Source: Psychroserpens damuponensis (GTDB lineage Bacteria; Bacteroidota; Bacteroidia; Flavobacteriales; Flavobacteriaceae). Taken from it: a stretch of 64,000 nucleotides of DNA. The position numbers were made by a program, and so were the translations under genes. The stretch is from positions 1-64,000 of the forward strand of contig NZ_JXJO01000011.1 in assembly GCF_000826655.1 (NCBI RefSeq), given 5' to 3'. Under the pieces are notes generated by a model that was not told the DNA's origin, ran no database searches, and saw only the letters and a program-made list of their open reading frames with translations. Numbering within the stretch: the first letter of the stretch is position 1; every line of letters begins with the position of its first letter. Below, in pieces: positions 61,019 through 64,000 of the stretch.

Positions 61019-62212
61019 ATGTACGGAAAAATCCAAGAGCACTTACAAAACGAAATAGAATCTATAAAAAACGATGGTCTTTTTAAAGAAGAGCGCATTA
61101 TTACATCACCTCAAGGTGCAGAAATCACCTTATCTACAGGGCAAACAGTATTAAATTTTTGTGCCAATAACTACTTAGGTTTATCCTCACATCCAGATGT
61201 TATACAAGCGGCAAAAGATGCCATGGATACTCATGGTTTTGGAATGTCTTCTGTTCGTTTTATCTGCGGAACACAAGATATTCATAAAGAATTAGAACAA
61301 AAGATTGCCGATTTCTACGGCACCGAAGACACGATTTTATACGCTGCAGCATTTGACGCTAATGGTGGTGTTTTTGAACCTTTGTTAGGAAAAGAAGATG
61401 CTATAATTTCAGACTCTTTAAATCACGCTTCAATCATTGATGGTGTTCGTTTATGTAAAGCAGCGCGTTATCGTTATGCAAATAATAACATGCAAGATCT
61501 AGAACAACAACTTATAGCAGCTAATGAAAATGGTGCAAGGTTTAAGATTATAGTCACAGATGGCGTGTTTTCTATGGATGGTTTAGTTGCACCACTAGAT
61601 GAAATTTGTGACCTAGCAGATAAGTATGACGCATTGGTGATGATTGATGAATGTCATGCCACAGGTTTTATAGGAGAAACTGGTAGAGGAACCCTTGAAG
61701 AAAAAGGTGTTTTAGGTAGAATTGATATTATTACTGGAACCCTTGGTAAAGCAATGGGTGGAGCAATGGGTGGCTATACAACTGCTAAAAAAGAAGTGAT
61801 TGAAATTTTACGCCAACGCTCTAGACCGTATTTATTCTCAAACTCATTAGCTCCAGCCATCGTAGGCGCTTCGATAAAAGTGTTTGATATGCTTTCTAAC
61901 GATACGTCATTGAGAGACATTCTAGAAAACAACACAAGTTATTTCAAAAAAGGAATGATAGAAGCTGGATTTGATGTTATTGATGGAGACTCTGCAATTG
62001 TACCAGTAATGCTTTATGATGCAAAATTATCACAAACGATGGCCAAAATGTTGTTAGACGAAGGCATTTATGTTATTGGCTTCTTCTTCCCAGTTGTACC
62101 TAGAGATAAAGCTAGAATTCGCGTTCAATTATCAGCAGCACATACAAAAGCGCATTTAGACAAGGCAATTACTGCATTCATTAAGGTAGGTAAAGCTTTA
62201 GAAATTATTTAA
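61019..62212 (+). CDS. kbl: glycine C-acetyltransferase (2-amino-3-ketobutyrate CoA ligase)
   Basis: A 397-residue PLP enzyme of the alpha-oxoamine synthase family. PLP-binding Lys244 is in [51 protein letters not shown] and [13 protein letters not shown] are typical of Kbl. It makes or splits 2-amino-3-oxobutyrate in threonine degradation with Tdh. Other members of the family (BioF, SPT) are alternatives, but the FICGTQ and length favour Kbl. Confidence 0.95.
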   Translation: MYGKIQEHLQNEIESIKNDGLFKEERIITSPQGAEITLSTGQTVLNFCANNYLGLSSHPDVIQAAKDAMDTHGFGMSSVRFICGTQDIHKELEQKIADFYGTEDTILYAAAFDANGGVFEPLLGKEDAIISDSLNHASIIDGVRLCKAARYRYANNNMQDLEQQLIAANENGARFKIIVTDGVFSMDGLVAPLDEICDLADKYDALVMIDECHATGFIGETGRGTLEEKGVLGRIDIITGTLGKAMGGAMGGYTTAKKEVIEILRQRSRPYLFSNSLAPAIVGASIKVFDMLSNDTSLRDILENNTSYFKKGMIEAGFDVIDGDSAIVPVMLYDAKLSQTMAKMLLDEGIYVIGFFFPVVPRDKARIRVQLSAAHTKAHLDKAITAFIKVGKALEII

Positions 62213-62259
62213 AATAATTCCAAACTCCCTATTTATAGTACAATTAACCAATATTTTTT

Positions 62260-62267
62260 TATATTTG
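62260..62267 (+). promoter_or_regulatory. -7 element of the OmpA-family gene
   Basis: TATATTTG lies 69 bases before ATG 62337. Confidence 0.55.
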
Positions 62268-62336
62268 TTTTGTTAATAAAATTTAACAACTTACTTTTGT
62301 CTTTAATTAACACTTAAAAATTAAATTATTTTGAAT

Positions 62337-63695
62337 ATGAAAAATCTTAGCAGATTATTTTTCGCTTTGTTGCTAGTATTAAGCTTCAATGCAAATGCAC
62401 AAGATAGCGACAATCCTTGGAAAATCGTTCTTGGCGCTAATGCAGTTGATCTTTATCCTGTAGGAGAAGACGCACCACGTGGTGAGTATTTTGATGAATT
62501 CTTCAATGCTGAAGATCACTGGAATATTTTACCATCATTATCAACTTTATCTGTATCTAGATATTTAGATAGTGGTTTTACATTTACTGCAGCTGGTTCT
62601 ATTAATGAAATTAGTAAAATTGGAGATTCTTCAGCTGACGATTTATCTTACTACGCATTAGATGGTGCTGTATCTTACAGCTTCAAAAACCTTATTAATA
62701 AAGATTGGCTTGATCCTTACTTAGGAGCAGGTGGTGGTTACACATGGGTAGATGATATTGGTGCTGGTACTGTAAACGGTACATTTGGTATCAACTTCTG
62801 GTTCTCAGATAACGTAGGTATTAATACTCAAACTTCATACAAACATGCTTTTGAAGATTACCTTCCTAGTCACTGGCAACATACTGTAGGTCTTGCTATC
62901 AAATTTGGTGGTAAAGATACTGATGGTGATGGTGTATACGACAAAGATGATGCTTGTCCAGATGTTCCTGGTTTAGAAGCATTCAACGGATGTCCAGATT
63001 CTGATAACGATGGTATCGAAGACTCTAAAGATGATTGTCCTAACCAAGCTGGTTTAGCTGAGTTTAACGGTTGTCCTGATGGAGATAGCGATGGTGTTGC
63101 TGATAAAGATGATGACTGTCCTACAGTTGCAGGTTTAAAAGCTTTAAACGGTTGTCCTGATGCTGATAGCGATGGTGTTGCTGATAATGTTGATGAATGT
63201 CCTAACGAAAAAGGTCCTTCTGCTAACAAAGGATGTCCTTGGCCTGATACTGATGGTGACGGAATCTTAGATAAAGATGATCAATGTCCTAACGAAGCTG
63301 GTACTGTTGCTAACAATGGTTGCCCAGAAGTTGATCCAACTCCAGAAGTTATCAAAACTTTAAACGATTACGCTAGAACAATCTTATTTGATACTGGTAA
63401 AGCTTCTATCAAATCTGAATCTAATGAAGTATTAGCTGCAATGACAGCAATTTTCAAAGAGTATCCAAGAGCTGATTTCTCTATCGATGGTCATACTGAT
63501 AGTGTAGGTTCTAAATCTACTAACCAGTTATTATCTGAAAGAAGAGCGAACTCAGTAAGAGATTACTTAATTGCAAACGGAATCGATGCAGCAAGATTAA
63601 CTGCAAATGGTTACGGTGAAGATTACCCTATCGCTAATAACAAAACTAGAAACGGTAGAAAAGAAAACAGACGTGTTGAAGTAAAACTTAAATAA
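62337..63695 (+). CDS. OmpA-family outer-membrane protein with thrombospondin type 3 repeats
   Basis: A 452-residue protein from ATG 62337 with a signal peptide ([22 protein letters not shown]). Residues about 22-195 form an N-terminal beta-barrel with aromatic strands ([23 protein letters not shown]). Residues about 196-330 hold five calcium-binding TSP3 repeats of the DxDxDGxxDxxDxCP type ([19 protein letters not shown], then four more). Residues 340-452 form the peptidoglycan-binding OmpA domain ([36 protein letters not shown]). It should tether the outer membrane to peptidoglycan. The codon choice looks like that of a highly expressed gene. Confidence 0.95.
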   Translation: MKNLSRLFFALLLVLSFNANAQDSDNPWKIVLGANAVDLYPVGEDAPRGEYFDEFFNAEDHWNILPSLSTLSVSRYLDSGFTFTAAGSINEISKIGDSSADDLSYYALDGAVSYSFKNLINKDWLDPYLGAGGGYTWVDDIGAGTVNGTFGINFWFSDNVGINTQTSYKHAFEDYLPSHWQHTVGLAIKFGGKDTDGDGVYDKDDACPDVPGLEAFNGCPDSDNDGIEDSKDDCPNQAGLAEFNGCPDGDSDGVADKDDDCPTVAGLKALNGCPDADSDGVADNVDECPNEKGPSANKGCPWPDTDGDGILDKDDQCPNEAGTVANNGCPEVDPTPEVIKTLNDYARTILFDTGKASIKSESNEVLAAMTAIFKEYPRADFSIDGHTDSVGSKSTNQLLSERRANSVRDYLIANGIDAARLTANGYGEDYPIANNKTRNGRKENRRVEVKLK

Positions 63696-63721
63696 GTTTC
63701 ACATTAACAACATAAATTATA

Positions 63722-63756
63722 GAAAAAACGCTCCGATATTCGGAGCGTTTTTTATT
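63722..63756 (+). terminator. intrinsic terminator after the OmpA-family gene
   Basis: AAACGCTCCGA pairs with TCGGAGCGTTT around a three-base centre (about 63725-63749), with flanking A- and T-runs. It ends just before the AddB-like gene. Confidence 0.9.
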
Positions 63757-63764
63757 TTTATACT

Positions 63765-64000
63765 ATGAGAACATTCATAGACGACGTTATTACAGATTTA
63801 TTAGACAAAGGTGATGATATTTCTCAGCTAACGTTTGTGTTACCCAGTAAACGTGCTGGGACATTTTTAAAACAAGCCATTTCTAGCCACGTTAAAAAAA
63901 CTATATTTTCCCCTCAAATTGTATCCATAGAAGAGTTTGTTGAAACACTTTCGAATTTTCAGTATGCGACAAATGCTGAGTTACTTTTTGAATTCTACGA
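63765..64000 (+). CDS. AddB-like PD-(D/E)xK nuclease family protein, 5' part only
   Basis: An open frame from ATG 63765 to the window end, 78 codons. It reads MRTFIDDVITDLLDKGDDIS, QLTFVLPSKRAGTFLKQAIS and FSPQIVSIEEFVETLSNFQ. The VLPSKRAGTFLK segment corresponds to the degenerate Walker A region of the inactivated helicase domain in AddB-type subunits. The nuclease domain lies beyond the edge. It probably partners the AddA-like protein encoded at 57834. The gene begins nine bases after a terminator stem, with TATTTTTA four bases before the ATG. Confidence 0.8.
   Translation, partial: MRTFIDDVITDLLDKGDDISQLTFVLPSKRAGTFLKQAISSHVKKTIFSPQIVSIEEFVETLSNFQYATNAELLFEFY

Noticed and set aside
62930-63330. 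Repetitive DNA that might be taken for a CRISPR-like or satellite array
   Set aside because: The periodicity is the TSP3 protein repeats of the OmpA-family gene; units are unequal in length and in frame.
1-64000. A mobile element, prophage or defence system
   Set aside because: I looked for transposase, integrase, phage structural, restriction-modification, CRISPR and toxin-antitoxin motifs and found none. The small zinc-ribbon genes only recall phage proteins in layout.

Overview
The window looks like chromosomal DNA of a member of the Flavobacteriaceae (Bacteroidota). The evidence is low GC content (roughly a third, judged by eye), no Shine-Dalgarno-like sites before starts, many copies of the Bacteroidota -7 promoter element TAnnTTTG (twice with a TTTG element exactly 20 bases upstream), a type IX secretion C-terminal sorting domain, and families typical of the group (DUF3078, DUF2480, IPExxxVDY, DUF6624, HhH-tailed L21, SdhCAB with a single cytochrome b). 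I see no prophage, insertion sequence, CRISPR array, rRNA or tRNA. Nearly everything is core or lineage-specific chromosomal content.

Layout. 1-1225: 5' part of a large secreted adhesin-like protein (minus strand, cut by the window edge). 1446-5396: an EEP nuclease-fold protein, hflX, a DUF3078 outer-membrane-type protein and DUF2480. 5418-17114: a minus-strand SUF iron-sulfur cluster assembly region in transcriptional order sufA, sufB, a lipoprotein, sufC, sufD, then sufS, a hypothetical protein, sufE, a SufT/DUF59 protein and an ABC exporter. It is interrupted between sufD and sufS by a plus-strand padR, membrane protein, 59-residue membrane protein and serine hydrolase cluster. 17435-19484: thiL flanked by three small paralogous zinc-ribbon-like proteins. 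19549-23025: an alpha/beta hydrolase, brnQ (TTG start) and an Xaa-Pro aminopeptidase. 23223-31828: a secreted zincin-like T9SS protein, a large Asp-box beta-propeller protein, an AraC regulator, lipoproteins and an esterase. 31921-35380: sdhCAB. 35460-38333: a membrane-anchored MutS-like ATPase, then rplU-rpmA. 38690-42178: an active/inactive pair of M16 peptidases. 42235-47506: an EamA transporter, a HMA-domain lipoprotein, a YCII-like lipoprotein, a CYTH protein, a DUF2238 membrane protein, dinB and a PD40 lipoprotein. 47642-51939: pyk with IPExxxVDY, and acpP-fabF-rnc. 52125-56466: purN, an RNase H, a PfkB kinase and a long purF. 56467-57110: a noncoding stretch with two near-identical tandem small-RNA-like units. 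57111-64000: superoxide dismutase, an AddA-like helicase-nuclease, kbl, an OmpA/TSP3 protein and the start of an AddB-like nuclease.

The most unusual signals are not single genes. First, an 8-base word TTCCGAAG (extended TTTCCGAAGAAA) occurs 27 times on the two strands, where base composition predicts about one copy. It falls in several reading frames and two intergenic sites, so selection seems to act on the DNA word itself, as for an uptake, Chi-like or chromosome-organisation signal. Second, two 73-75-base units with a conserved stem and an intrinsic terminator lie in tandem between purF and the superoxide dismutase gene and look like duplicated small RNAs. Third, seven genes have a perfect TAnnTTTG element ending 4-5 bases before the start codon, which predicts leaderless mRNAs. 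Fourth, a perfect 12-base palindrome abuts the -7 element upstream of the suf operon and may be its operator.

All calls come from reading the sequence and knowledge of families. No search was run, and residue positions are hand counts.
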